Source: Apricaphanius iberus
Taxonomy: Eukaryota > Chordata > Actinopteri > Cyprinodontiformes > Aphaniidae
Length of the DNA stretch: 64,000 bases
Direction: 5' to 3'
NCBI GenBank assembly: GCA_028564705.1
Contig: JAPXFQ010002678.1
Location: forward strand, 124,001 to 188,000
Numbering within the stretch: the first letter of the stretch is position 1; every line of letters begins with the position of its first letter. The translations under genes were made by a program, and so were the position numbers. Under the pieces are notes generated by a model that saw only the letters and a program-made list of their open reading frames with translations, did no database searches and was not told the DNA's origin. Below are positions 11,640 through 22,066 of the stretch, piece by piece.

Positions 11640-12744
11640 TAGCAACATGAATTATTTGACATTTCAGCTAGCTGCATTTATCTAAGCTTTTGTTTTTAGT
11701 AGGGATCAGCAGGTCTAACTCCCAGTGGTCTTTGTTTTTGTAATATTGTAAAATCTAGTTTTTATTTCATTTAATAAACATGTTTAGTGACTCATTTCAT
11801 TGTGTCTGGAATAAAGGAAGAAATAACAGTTCTGTAGGATTCTGTTTAATCATGGTAACTGAGGAGGAAGGTGACTAATGATCCGGTTCAGAAAGAGCAA
11901 CCGTTGAAACTGTAGCCCTGCCCCATTCATACCAACAATATTCAGCTCAGCTGATATTTAATTCTTGAGTTCATAACTTGAGTTATGAGTACATAAACAG
12001 TGTTTTCAATAAGAAAAACTGAGGATTTTAAAACCAGAATTGACTTCATTAACCCTCTGTTGCTTCCTCCTTCAGGTACAGCGTGGCCTTACTGGATGTT
12101 TCTACTGACCTTCAAACATGCACTTAGGTTAGCTTAGAGCTAACAGAGACAGAAAGGAACTGCTCATTCATTGGGAGAGCTTTTAGCCAAGCAATGCTTT
12201 AGTCAGTCGGCTTTGTCCGATTGAGTTATAATAGCTAATATAAATGTTATCACCATCTACTGGTGCTACAGTATTTGGGGAAAACAAAGAAAAATAAAGT
12301 GCTAAAACAAAGAACCTTGCTAAGAATAGAGTCTGGTTACATCAGCAATATGCAGGTATAATTCAGTGAAAAGATTTAGGAAGTCTGCCAGCTCTGAATG
12401 GAATAAATCTGGTGTGACCTTTAGGGGAAACCGTCTGGTCTTATGATGGACGGCTCAGTAAGCTGAAGAGGACCTCAGTAAATAGTCTGTACTCTATACA
12501 GTCCAACAGAAGCTCTAGATGTCCAACCAGACCTGGCATTTTCTAAGGAGGACGCCTTAGATCACAAATGCTGCAAATGAGATTTGGGCTCCAGCTCAAA
12601 TCTGATTGATAAAACCATGTCAGAGTTTAGTTCAGGCCTGCTTTTAGTTGCTTTATAATCAGTACTTTACAGAAAAAGACAGCGTTTATAGTGCTAGGGG
12701 TGTACCAGTGTGAAAGACATAGATCTTCTGCATGTTTGTCCAAG
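11640..12744. other. Non-coding stretch, no gene recognised
   Basis: Unique-looking AT-rich sequence with no long frame, no terminal repeats found and no tandem repeats. Confidence 0.55.
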
Positions 12745-12885
12745 TAGGAGACATGTGTGTCTCTGCATGTGTTAGATGGTTTACATGATTCAGCACACCT
12801 GATCAACACTCTGCGTTACTGGGCTGTAATCATCTGAATCAGGAGTGTTAAAGCAGGGAAACATCTAAAACATGTAGGCCTTTTT
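12745..12885. mobile_element. Palindromic MITE-like repeat
   Basis: The left arm GCATGTGTTAGATGGTTT and the right arm, reverse-complemented (TACATGTTTTAGATGTTT), are inverted copies. The inner parts GATTCAGCACACCTGAT and CTGAATCAGGAGTGTTA are also mutually inverted. It is the same family as 6748-6895. Confidence 0.6.
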
Positions 12886-13541
12886 AGAAAAGAAATTATT
12901 AGCCCAGATTTTATACAACTTCAAACAGTTTAACACTGACAATTTATCATCACCACCTAGATGGTTATATCTGCCTGTTAGCAGCATAACTCAAAAAGTT
13001 ATAACATATTTTGATGCAATTTTCAGGCAATGTCTGCAGTGGACTGTGAGTGCTCATCTAATGTCTAACTGTTTTGCAGGTATTAGATTGTATGTTAATC
13101 CATATTGCGTTCTATCCAATAAAAATCCTTTAACATATTAAACTGGAGGTCAGCCAGCAGATATCCAACAGGAGGAGCTGTAAAGCTTGATTAGAAGTGT
13201 GAGCCAGAGTCAAACCGAGGGGTTAGAAAGCCGTCGTCTGCAAGAACAATGTGAGGCTCACTATAGGTCACTTTAACATTCCCAGCCACTGGGCAGCCAA
13301 CCTGCAAGACAGAGCACAATTATCCCAGCCAGTTATGGTTCAATAACTCCATCAAGCTGTTAGCAAGATACCAGGTTTCCCTGGCAACGCCTACAGACGA
13401 CCTCCCCAACCAGTTCTACTCCCAGGTTCCTGGTACGTCCCCACAGGGTGACCGACACACACACAAACACACCATATACGCACACTCTTGTCTTGCTTTA
13501 CCTGTGAGGACATTATATTGACTTCCATTGATTTTATGATG
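12886..13541. other. Non-coding stretch leading into the minisatellite
   Basis: No gene seen. The segment ending in TGTGAGGACATTATATTGAC and ATGCCTAACCC looks like a teleost interspersed repeat. A similar CCTAACCCTCACATTGAC occurs just after the LINE end at 19165, so both flanks of the LINE and minisatellite block may be parts of one older repeat. That is inference. Confidence 0.4.
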
Positions 13542-14250
13542 CCTAACCCAGACACTTTACATAACCCAGACACTTTCACTAACCCAAACACTTTCACCAA
13601 CCCAGACACTTTACTTAACCCAGACACTTTCACTAACCCAGACACTTTACCTAACCCAGACACTTTACCTAACCCAGACACTTTACCTAACCAAGACACT
13701 TTCACCAACACAGACACTTTCACTAACCCAGACACTTTCACCAACCCAGACACTTTACATAACCCAGACACTTTCACTAACCCAGACACTTTCACCAACC
13801 CAGACACTTTACATAACCCAGACACTTTCACTAACCCAGACACTTTACCTAACCCAGACACTTTACCTAACCCAGACACTTTCACCAACCCAGACACTTT
13901 CACTAACCCAGACACTTTACCTAACCCAGACACTTTACCTAACCCAGACACTTTCACCAACCCAGACACTTTCACTTACCCAGACACTTTCACCAACCCA
14001 GACACTTTACATAACCCAGACACTTTCACTAACCCAGACACTTTCACTAACCCAGACACTTTACATAACCCAGACACTTTCACTAACCCAGACACTTTAC
14101 CTAACCCAGACACTTTACCTAACCCAGACACTTTACATAACCCAGACACTTTACTTAACCCAGACACTTTCACTAACCCAGACACTTTACCTAACCAAGA
14201 CACTTTCACTAACCCAAGCACTTTCACTAACCCAGACACTTTACCTAACC
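13542..14250. repeat. 18-bp minisatellite, about 39 copies
   Basis: The unit is CCCAGACACTTTACCTAA, with variants at the last 7 bases (TTTACATAA, TTTCACTAA, TTTCACCAA). Because 18 is divisible by three, one plus-strand frame reads repeated NPDTFT/NPDTLP hexapeptides and one minus-strand frame reads KVSGLV. Neither resembles a known protein. Confidence 0.97.
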
Positions 14251-14257
14251 ACCCCAG

Positions 14258-14347
14258 TCACAGAGACAGACAGAGAGACAGTCAGAGAGAGAGACAGACA
14301 GAGAGAGAGACAGACAGACAGAGAGACAGTCAGAGAGAGAGACAGAC

Positions 14348-14378
<31 letters not shown>

Positions 14379-14558
14379 GAGAGAGAGAGACAGACAGTGA
14401 GACAGACAGAGAGAGAGACAGCCCGGGTAGACAGAGAGAGAGAGAGACAGACAGAGAGACAGTCAGAGAGAGAGACAGACAGACAGAGAGACAGTCAGAG
14501 AGAGAGACAGACACAGAGAGACAGACAGACAGAGAGACAGAGAGAGAGAGAGACAGAC
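14258..14558. repeat. Second GACA/GAGA block, near copy of the first array
   Basis: About 300 bp of the same compound array. The block around the CCCGGG island (14422-14427) matches 11270-11575 almost base for base, including the order of GACAGTCAGA interruptions, at an offset of 2996 bp. That implies duplication or assembly error, not independent growth. Confidence 0.93.
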
Positions 14559-15020
14559 AATGTGGCTCCAGAGACACGAAAGACCACCGTCAAATGCCTT
14601 CCAGGGGCCAGGGCTGCGGACATTAGGTCCCATCTGAAGCTTTTGGCCAAGGACAAACGGCGGTATAGCAGGATCGTTATCCATGCTGGTGGCAACGACA
14701 CCCGGCGACGGCAGTCGGAGGTCACTAAAATTAGCGTAGCTTCGGTGTGTAGGGCTGCCAAAAAGATGTCTGACTCTGTAATTTTTTCTGGTCCCCTGCC
14801 TGATCGTACTAGCGATGACATGTACAGCCGTATGCTTTCGTTCCACCTTTGGTTGTCAAGGTGGTGTCCAGAAAACGATGTGGGCTACATTGATAACTGG
14901 GGGGCCTTCTGGGGAAAACCTGGACTGTTACGTAGAGACGGCATCCATCCCACCGAGGACGGAGCTTCGCTTCTTTCCAGGAACATTGATAGGGTTATCT
15001 CTAGTTCCCCAAAGCCGTGA
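14559..15020 (+). pseudogene. L2 LINE ORF1, SGNH-hydrolase (esterase) domain remnant
   Basis: In L2 and CR1-type LINEs, ORF1 often carries an SGNH/GDSL-type esterase domain whose role in retrotransposition is unclear. Here 153 codons remain. HAGGNDT (14681-14701) is the Asn-containing block and RRDGIHPT (14932-14955) the Asp-His block holding two of the catalytic residues. The N-terminal Ser block is absent. The frame is open upstream through the microsatellite and minisatellite to an ATG at 13488, making a 510-codon chimeric frame that I treat as fortuitous. The stop is TGA 15018-15020. ORF2 follows after about 150 bp, the usual order. Confidence 0.85.
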
Positions 15021-15021
15021 C

Positions 15022-15105
15022 AACCCAGAGTCCAGCTCAGGGAACCCAGAGTCGAGCTCAGGGAAACCAGAGTCCAGATCAGGGAACCCAGTGTCCAGGT
15101 CAAGG
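15022..15105 (+). repeat. 21-bp tandem repeat, about 4 copies, between ORF1 and ORF2
   Basis: The unit is ACCCAGAGTCCAGCTCAGGG plus one base. One frame reads NPESSSG heptapeptides, so it may once have been coding linker or ORF1 tail. It lies just after the ORF1 stop. Confidence 0.85.
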
Positions 15106-15164
15106 AACAGGGACTGCCACCCACCCATCACCCTATAGAGATAGTTTCCCGTCCACTACCCAAA

Positions 15165-16115
15165 ACTAATGAATTAAAAGTTAATGCTACTAGAGCAAAG
15201 TATAAAAATCTCATAAAGATAAATAAAACTCAGACTGAACATAAAAACAAATCAATTAAATGTGGTTCACTAAACATAAGATCTCTCCCCTCAAAAACAC
15301 TCTTAGTAAATGACTTAATTTGTGAAAATAATATTGATTTGTTTTGTCTTGCAGAGACATGGTTGCAGGAAGAGGACCATGTCACAATAAATGAGTCAAC
15401 TCCCCCTAGCTACTTAAACTTTAGTGTCCCTCGAAGTACTGGTCGAGGAGGTGGAGTAGCAACTATCTTTCATTCCGATTTACTAATTAATCTCCAAAAA
15501 AATAATAGTTACAGTTCCTAGTACCGAGGCGTCCATCCGTGGCGCCATCTTAGGTCTCATGTTGATAGTGAAAGTGATATTCTAAATATAGCTTTTAACA
15601 TTATCTTAGACTCAATAGGCTTTACTCAAAATGTGTAGGGACCAACCCATCGTGGTGACCACACCTTAGATCTTGTGCTGACTTATGGCATTGGCTTTGA
15701 AGAAATAACAGTCTTTCCACATAACCCTATCCTGTCTGATCATTTTCTGATCACTTTTAAACTCACTCTAACGGATCATATCAAACCTGAAAGAAAACTT
15801 CATTATACCAGAACATTATCAGACAATGCTGTAGCAAATTTTAAAGAAGCTCTTCCAACTTTAATTTCCTCAGTACATAAAAGTACAATAGAAAACAGTG
15901 ATTTAACTCGTGACCCCTCACAACTTGACGTTCTAGTTCATAGCGTTAATTCCTCCTTGCGTCTGGCAATAGACAAAGTTGCCCCCTTAAAAATGAAGGT
16001 AGCTAGCCATAGGAGATTAGCTCCCTGGTTTAATTCAGAGCTACGTACCCTGAAGAAGAACGTTAGAAAACTAAAGAGAAAATGGCGCTCCACGCATTTA
16101 CAGGATTCCTATTAA
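15165..16115 (+). pseudogene. L2 LINE ORF2, apurinic-type endonuclease part (deleted, stops)
   Basis: The endonuclease nicks target DNA to prime reverse transcription. SLNIRSL (about 15264-15290) and LAETWL (about 15348-15366) mark its N-terminal motifs. The C-terminal motifs THRGDHTLDLVL (15645-15680) and LSDHFLI (about 15736-15757) are also present. The middle of the domain is gone: after a TAG at 15519-15521 about 40 bases of unrelated sequence lead straight to HVDSESDILN. Further in-frame stops are TAG 15636-15638 and TAA 16113-16115. The linker to the RT follows (RKLKRKWRSTH). Confidence 0.87.
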
Positions 16116-16297
16116 GTGTGGAAGAATAGTCTATTGCTAAATAAAAAGAGCCTTTGAACAACTAGAACAGCATATTATTCATCTTTGAGGAGAATAAAGA
16201 TAATCCTAGGTTTCTTTTTAATACAGTTGCCAAACTCACACAGGATCATAGCTCTATCGAGCCAACCATTCCCCAAGCTCTTAGTAGTGACGACTTC

Positions 16298-17992
16298 ATG
16301 CAATTCTTTATAAATAAAATAGACTCTATAAAAAATAAGATAATTGGGAACCTTCCCAATATGCTTGCTTCTTCCTTAGCTAGTGAGGCGGCATCAAAAA
16401 TGGTGGAACCTAATATATGCTTAAACTGCTTTAATGCAGCCGAACTTTCTGATGTACTAAAATTATTAGCTTCATCTAAACCTTCAACTTGCGTTTTAGA
16501 CCCAATCCAAACTAAACTCTTAAAATAAGTTTTCCCTTTCATTGCTGCTCCAATTTTAGATATACTGAATCTATCCTTAGTCAATGGATATGTACCACAG
16601 GAGTTTAAGATTGCTGTAATTAAACCTCTACTTAAGAAACCATCTCTTGATCAAAACTACTTAATTAACTATAGACGGATATCTAATATTCCCTTCTTGT
16701 CTAAAATTCTTGGGAAAAAAGTGGCACACCAGATATGTGAGCATTTAAACAATAATGAGCTGTTTGAGAAGTTTCAGTCAGGCTTTAGAGCTCATTATAG
16801 CACTGAAACAGATCTGGTGAAGGTTACCAATGATATTCTCATAGCCTCAGACAATGGACTGGTTACCATTCTGGTCCTTTTAGATCTCAGTGCTGCCTTT
16901 GACACTCTCGATCACAATATTCTCATAGAAAGGCTTCAAAGTGTCTGTATAATAGGAACAGCACTAGGCTGGTTTACATCTTATTTGTCTAACACATTTC
17001 CGTTTGTTCAGGTAAATGATAAATCTTCCTCAACCTCAATAGTTACTTGCGGAGTACGACAGGGTTCAGTGCTTGGGCCGATTCTTTTTACTATATATAT
17101 ACTTCCTATTGGTAAAATAATTAGGCAGCATGGGATAAATTTCCATAGTTACGCAGGTGATACACAGCTATATCTATCCATAAATCCTGATGAATCCCAT
17201 CAGTTAGGTAGACTACAGGCATGTCTGGAAGACATAAAAATGTGGATGACTCTAAGCTTCTTGCTTCTGAATTCTGATAAAACAGAAGTTGTCGTCTTTG
17301 GACCAGAAGCTCTGAAAAAGAAACTATTTAGTCAACCTCTTCACCTGCACGGCACTAAATTAGCCTCTAGTAATAAAGCAAAGAACCTTGGCCTTATTTT
17401 TGAACAAGATATGTCATTTAGATCTCACATTGAAGAAGTCTCTAGGATTTCCTTTTTTCACCTTAGGAATATTGCAATAATTAGAACCATCCTGTCCAGG
17501 AGTGATGCTGAAAAACTAGTCCATGTCTTTGTTACTTCAAGGCTGGATTACTGTAACTCTTTATTATCAGATAGTCCACAGAATACAATTAAAAGTCTTC
17601 AGTTAGTCCAAAATGCTGCTGCTAGGATTCTGATGAAAATTAAAAGGACAGATCACATTTCCCCTGTTTTAGCTTATCTTCGCTGGCTCCCAGTGAGATC
17701 TAGAATATAATTCAAGATCCTCCTTCTGACATATAAAGCTCTTTATAATCTAGCTCCATCATACATACGAGACCTGATTGTTCCATATGTTCCTAACAGA
17801 GCCCTTCGCCCTCAGACTGCAGGTTTACTGGTAGTTCCTAGGATTTCTAAAAGTAGAATGGGTGGCAGATCTTTCTGCTATCAGGCTCTCCTCCTATGGA
17901 ACCAGCTCCCAGGGTTGGTTTGTGAAGCAGACAATTTGTCTATCTTTAAAACTAGGATTAAAACTTTCCTCTGTGACAAAGCTTACAGTTAG
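16298..17992 (+). pseudogene. L2 LINE ORF2, reverse transcriptase domain with YAGD active site
   Basis: The RT copies LINE RNA into DNA at the nicked target. One frame runs 16298-17992 with only two in-frame stops, TAA 16526-16528 (in the LFKEVF motif) and TAA 17708-17710 (in the SRIEFKILL motif). The fingers and palm motifs LLDLSAAFDTLDHNILI and GVRQGSVLGPILF are well preserved. The catalytic box reads YAGD (17150-17161) instead of YADD, losing one metal-binding Asp. The C-terminal block MGGRSF and the end CDKAYS are retained. Copies 1 and 3 keep YADD, so the change is specific to this copy. Confidence 0.9.
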
Positions 17993-18142
17993 AGATATGT
18001 TAATAGGCAGTTAGAGACATGTTAGACAAGGTAACTAGGAAGAGACAGGTTAATGTTAGTAGTCAAGTACAGTGTCAAAAGCTAAGAAGAGATAGGAAGA
18101 GGTAAGAGTAGCAAGGGTAGAGATAGATAATGTATGCCAGGT

Positions 18143-18575
18143 AAAGATCCGGATCCGGTCTGCGGCTTACCGGGGCCGCGGAAGAAATGGCCCCACGGGG
18201 GCCAGCCTGCGCCGGAGAGAGGTCCCTCAAGGGGATCCTCCCGCCACAGTGCGGGGAATCCGCCCATAATTACCTGCGGGTGTTTCGATTCCCGGGCAGA
18301 TGTTCGGGACCCCACCGTTTAATCCTCTTAAACTCGTTCTCGCCCCCTCTTCAACTCTGTCTTCTCAGTTTCTGTCAATTTTTCCTTAAGATAGTTGTCG
18401 ACTATCGGTCTCGTGCCGGTTGGTATTTAGCCTTAGATGGAGTTTCCACCCTCACTTTGGGCTGCATTATCAAACAAACCCGACTCAAGAAGACCCGGCA
18501 TGGAGGGGGCCGTTACGGCCTACACCGTTCCCACGGGCTGCGCCTTATTCAGCAGGATCAGACACAGTGTTGGTA
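18143..18575 (-). pseudogene. 28S rRNA-derived fragment (5' domain to D2 region), antisense in the LINE
   Basis: Read on the minus strand, segments such as CTAAGGCTAAATACC, GGCACGAGACCGATAGTC, AACGGTGGGGTCC and CATTTCTTCCGCGG correspond in order to the eukaryotic 28S rRNA 5' region and D2 expansion. They carry many substitutions and small indels, so this is not a working rRNA gene. It interrupts the L2 LINE 3' UTR in opposite orientation. A 7-bp direct repeat, GCCAGGT, flanks it (18136-18142 and 18576-18582), as expected for a discrete insertion. No poly-A tail is visible. It may be a retrocopied rRNA piece or a member of an rRNA-derived SINE-like family. Confidence 0.85.
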
Positions 18576-19253
18576 GCCAGGTTCCTAGTAGTAGAGACAG
18601 GTGAGGGATTAGTAGCTTGCTGTTGAGGCTAGGCTGTTGGAGGACATTATTAGGGGTCTGTTCCTACTTTCTCTCCTACTTCTCCCAACTGCATGATGTG
18701 CTGTCAAGTTTCATAGCACTAATTCCTGTTTTCTATTATAGTAGATGCTCCGGATTAGCCCATAGCTTGACGACCCTTGATCTAAGGGACGGCATTGCAG
18801 TGACCGGAAAATTTTTCCACGTCCTGCAACAAAATTCTGCATCAGTTTATTGTCTTTCTGTGTCTAGTTATGTATTCTCCAAGCCACAGGACGGTCGCGG
18901 ACAGATTATAACCGCTTTTGCTGAGCTGGTTTCTGCCGGAGGTTTCTTCCTGTTAAAGGGAGTTTTTATTCCCCTGTTTGCTTCATGCTTGCTCAGTATG
19001 AGGATTGCTGAGAATTACACGACGCAATCTTCTGTGGTTCTGTAATAATCTACATTAAAACATGTATTGTAATATCTCTTTTTGTAAAGTGCCTTGAGAT
19101 GCTGTACTGTTGTGAAATGGCGCTATATAAATAAACTGAATTGAATTGAATTATTGGCACATGCCTAACCCTCACATTGACTAAAATGTCTTTCACACCA
19201 TACCTCTAAACCTAAGAAGTAGAGTGCAATCGCTTGTTAAACATTGTTTGGAC

Positions 19254-20217
19254 TAGGGCTTCCACAATTAGTCGATCCGTCACGACAATGTAGACAACAA
19301 GAATTTCAAAAAGTTTTGTTCTTTGCCCCTGACACACATTCGCAGCAGTGGGAATTGGGATCAGTCCTAGCATAACACTAGAAAAGCCCAAACTGTCTTG
19401 GCGAGCCGACAACGTGGCTCTAGTGTTTAGAAGCATTTTATAAAAATTGTACTGAATTATGTGTAATCCAAAATCCACAAGTTAGAACCTGCTTACCGTG
19501 GCAAGATGACTGCGATGCTCCAGTATCTTAATAGGATGCCCGGCTGACTACGAAGAGGGACAGTTAGCTCGCCAAGCTAATTAGGTCATTAGATGCCAAC
19601 AGTAGGCTGACTGAACAAGTCGGCTTTCGTTTTCTATCTGGAGCATTCATACATAGACATAAATGTCCAGGCTTTATATATTTATTGCAGCTTTTCTCTA
19701 ATGTCCCCAACACCTGGATGGTTGCTGGTTCTGATCCGTTCTAAGCAGACAGCGTAGCGCTGCTGCTGTCTACAAGAAATCAAAGCATAGTTGAAAGGTT
19801 GCAATAATTGTGGAGGAGTGTTCATAGCTGGCTCATTTATTTTTGTTAATGGCAGCAGCCCAATACTCTGTTGGTCTCATGAACACAAAAACTATGGAAA
19901 GGCTGAACAAAATGAGTTTATTACATGTATAATGTTATTGATTACTTGGATCGATATCTATATTGTGATTTTATTTCCCTTAGCATGTCATGTGTACCGT
20001 TAATATTTTGTTTTATAATCATGTTGCATACTGTAAGCGATCATTTTAACTGTCAATAGCACACAATACTTTGAGGAAACACTTCCAGTTGGAAGCTAAT
20101 GATGTATATATTTGAGCAGCTGCTGCGGTAAGATTTATGGGTGATCCGATCAGTCGACTAATCGGTAAAATAATAGACCAATAGTTGATTAACAAAATAA
20201 TTGTTTGTAGAAGCCCA
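19254..20217. mobile_element. hAT-like element, relic
   Basis: The left end TAGGGCTTCCACAATTAG and the right end, reverse-complemented (TGGGCTTCTACAAACAATTA), form an imperfect terminal inverted repeat. Subterminal GTCGAT/ATCGGT-type motifs recur inside. I could not find a matching 8-bp duplication, so one end may be eroded. No transposase frame survives. Confidence 0.55.
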
Positions 20218-20552
20218 GGCAAGATGTCCTCACAACTACAAATGTCCACATAATCTGTGAAAGCTAATGGAGTTTATCTCTCCTCCCTGTCTCCCCTAGA
20301 ACATTAAAGAAACTTTTGTGCTTCTGTTGCGTGGGGATAATTAAATTACAAGTAGCACTGTGATTAATACCCTCTGATTGAATTAAAAACAAAATGAAAT
20401 TGCTTGTGTATAGGTTGTGTGTGTGTGTTGGGACTGTCAGTGCACTTTCTGCCGCCGTTCAGGTGAGTGTCTGGCCTCCTGCTGCAGTGTCTGGAAACAC
20501 AGACGTCGCACCTCCGTTCTGCACTGTATCAGCCACACACCTATAACCCCCC

Positions 20553-20591
<39 letters not shown>

Positions 20592-21558
20592 CTCTGAACG
20601 ACTTCATAAAGAAGGGTGAGGAGAACAGTGGCTGCTGTTGATGGACAGGACGTGGTGGTGGAGGTGTCACAGCTCACTCTGAGCTCAGCTCAGGCTGTTA
20701 GCTAAAAAAAATATTCTGCTTCACTAAATGGGTTGTAAAGCCAGCTTTAACATGGAATGAAACCCACTAAGTGTATACTGTTGCTGACACAGGATCAGGT
20801 AGATTAGTTGTTTGGAGACGATAAACCAATAGAGAACAAGAAAAGCCCGAATCCTTCCTTGTTCTTTTGAGATGCACCAATCAGACTTCACCTGGCTCAT
20901 ACCCATCTCCTGTTCACATTACAACATCACCTCAAATTATGCATCAATCCCTCACCTTTATGTAGTTTTTATGAAAATCACACATAGCATCAAAGTATTT
21001 TCCATTGGTTGAAGTGTTAGTTTTAATAGGGCCCTAGCATGACTACATTAATGGAAGGGAAAACCAATCTGATGTTTAAGAACTTAACTTGATAAAGACG
21101 GTGGGATTCTGGTCTCAGACCGGTGCGTCTCTATGTCTTGGTCACAATTAATTTTGGCATAGAAAACAAGATTTCCACTTTATCTGATCGTCATGAACAC
21201 ACTGGATAGTCTTAGTGTCAATGAATCTGTCACACATGGCCACCTTTAAGTCGCTTTATGAACCAACTATCGATTGGTGCTTTAGGAAACAAACCAAATT
21301 GGTTGACATGAAAAGAATGATCTGTTTTATCACAGCCACTACTATAAGGGATGTACCATTAAGAAACAGTTTCTGGTGGTTGTAGTTCAGATGCACAACA
21401 TCAGGTCAGCTGCTGCTCACACCCAACCTGACTGACTGAAGAAAGTTGGTTCAGCTCAGGCAGCAGAGCTAAACGCTGGCCTAGAGCTGATGTTTATGGC
21501 CTGATATTTATTGGATCCTTGGCGGATTAATCTCAGCTTGGTGCTTTTTTACTGGGAT
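20218..21558. other. Non-coding stretch with a C/CA tract
   Basis: No gene is recognised. 20547-20590 is a run of C followed by about 17 CA units. The rest is unique-looking. Confidence 0.6.
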
Positions 21559-21582
21559 GTGTGTGTGTGTGTGTGTGTGTGT
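21559..21582. repeat. (TG)n microsatellite
   Basis: Twelve TG units. Confidence 0.95.
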
Positions 21583-21891
21583 TAGGATTTGATCAAGAAC
21601 TCTGCCAGACTTCGCTGCGTGTCAGACAGACCCTAATAAAACTGTCTGGCTGTTTTGTAGCCAGCGGTTTCATCCGCATGCGACTGAGCACCCGCCGCTG
21701 GTTTCTGCCGCCTGCCTCTTTGGTATTCATGGCCCCAGCTCTCTTTCAGCTGTTGTTGGGAGCGCCGTGGTGCAGACACAGACTGATTAGTTGGCATCAA
21801 CATTTTTCAGTGTGACACCAAACAGAGGTAGCAGAGAAAAACAAAATAATTAGGGATAGCAGGGACTGGAAGAGAGATGGAAATTTTATAT

Positions 21892-22066
21892 GGTGGATCA
21901 GTACCCGTCTCTGAGCGCCCCTGGTGGATCAGTACCCGTCTCTGAGCGCCCCTGGTGGATCAGTACCCGTCTCTGAGCGCCCCTCGTGGATCAGTACCCG
22001 TCTCTGAGCGCCCCTGGTGGATCAGTACCCGTCTCTGAGCGCCCCCGGTGGATCAGTACCCATCTC
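21892..22066. repeat. 31-bp minisatellite, five copies plus a partial
   Basis: The unit starts GGTGGATCAGTACCCGTCTC and ends TGAGCGCCCCT. Copies differ at only one or two positions, so the expansion is recent. The last copy degrades after CAGTACCCATCTC. Confidence 0.95.

Larger units (their letters stand above)
14559..19152 (+). mobile_element. L2-clade LINE, copy 2 (decayed, 5' truncated or replaced)
   Basis: A non-LTR retrotransposon in plus orientation: ORF1 with an SGNH-hydrolase domain (14559-15020), a short 21-bp-repeat linker, ORF2 endonuclease (15165-16115, internally deleted), ORF2 reverse transcriptase (16298-17992) and a 3' UTR ending in the tail GCGCTATATAAATAAACTG plus repeated GAATT. 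The 5' end of ORF1, including the catalytic Ser block, is missing exactly where the GACA/GAGA repeat begins. The 3' UTR is interrupted by a 28S rRNA-derived block (18143-18575). Multiple stops and a changed RT active site show it is dead. Confidence 0.92.

Noticed and set aside
13391..14239. Minus-strand KVSGLV repeat protein
   Set aside because: It is the reverse strand of the 18-bp minisatellite. Open frame follows from unit length, and no flanking coding sequence supports it.
13542..14250. CRISPR array
   Set aside because: Units are directly adjacent with no unique spacers, and the DNA is eukaryotic.
18082..18576. Four overlapping plus and minus frames in the GC-rich block
   Set aside because: The block is antisense 28S rRNA-derived sequence. 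The frames are accidental.
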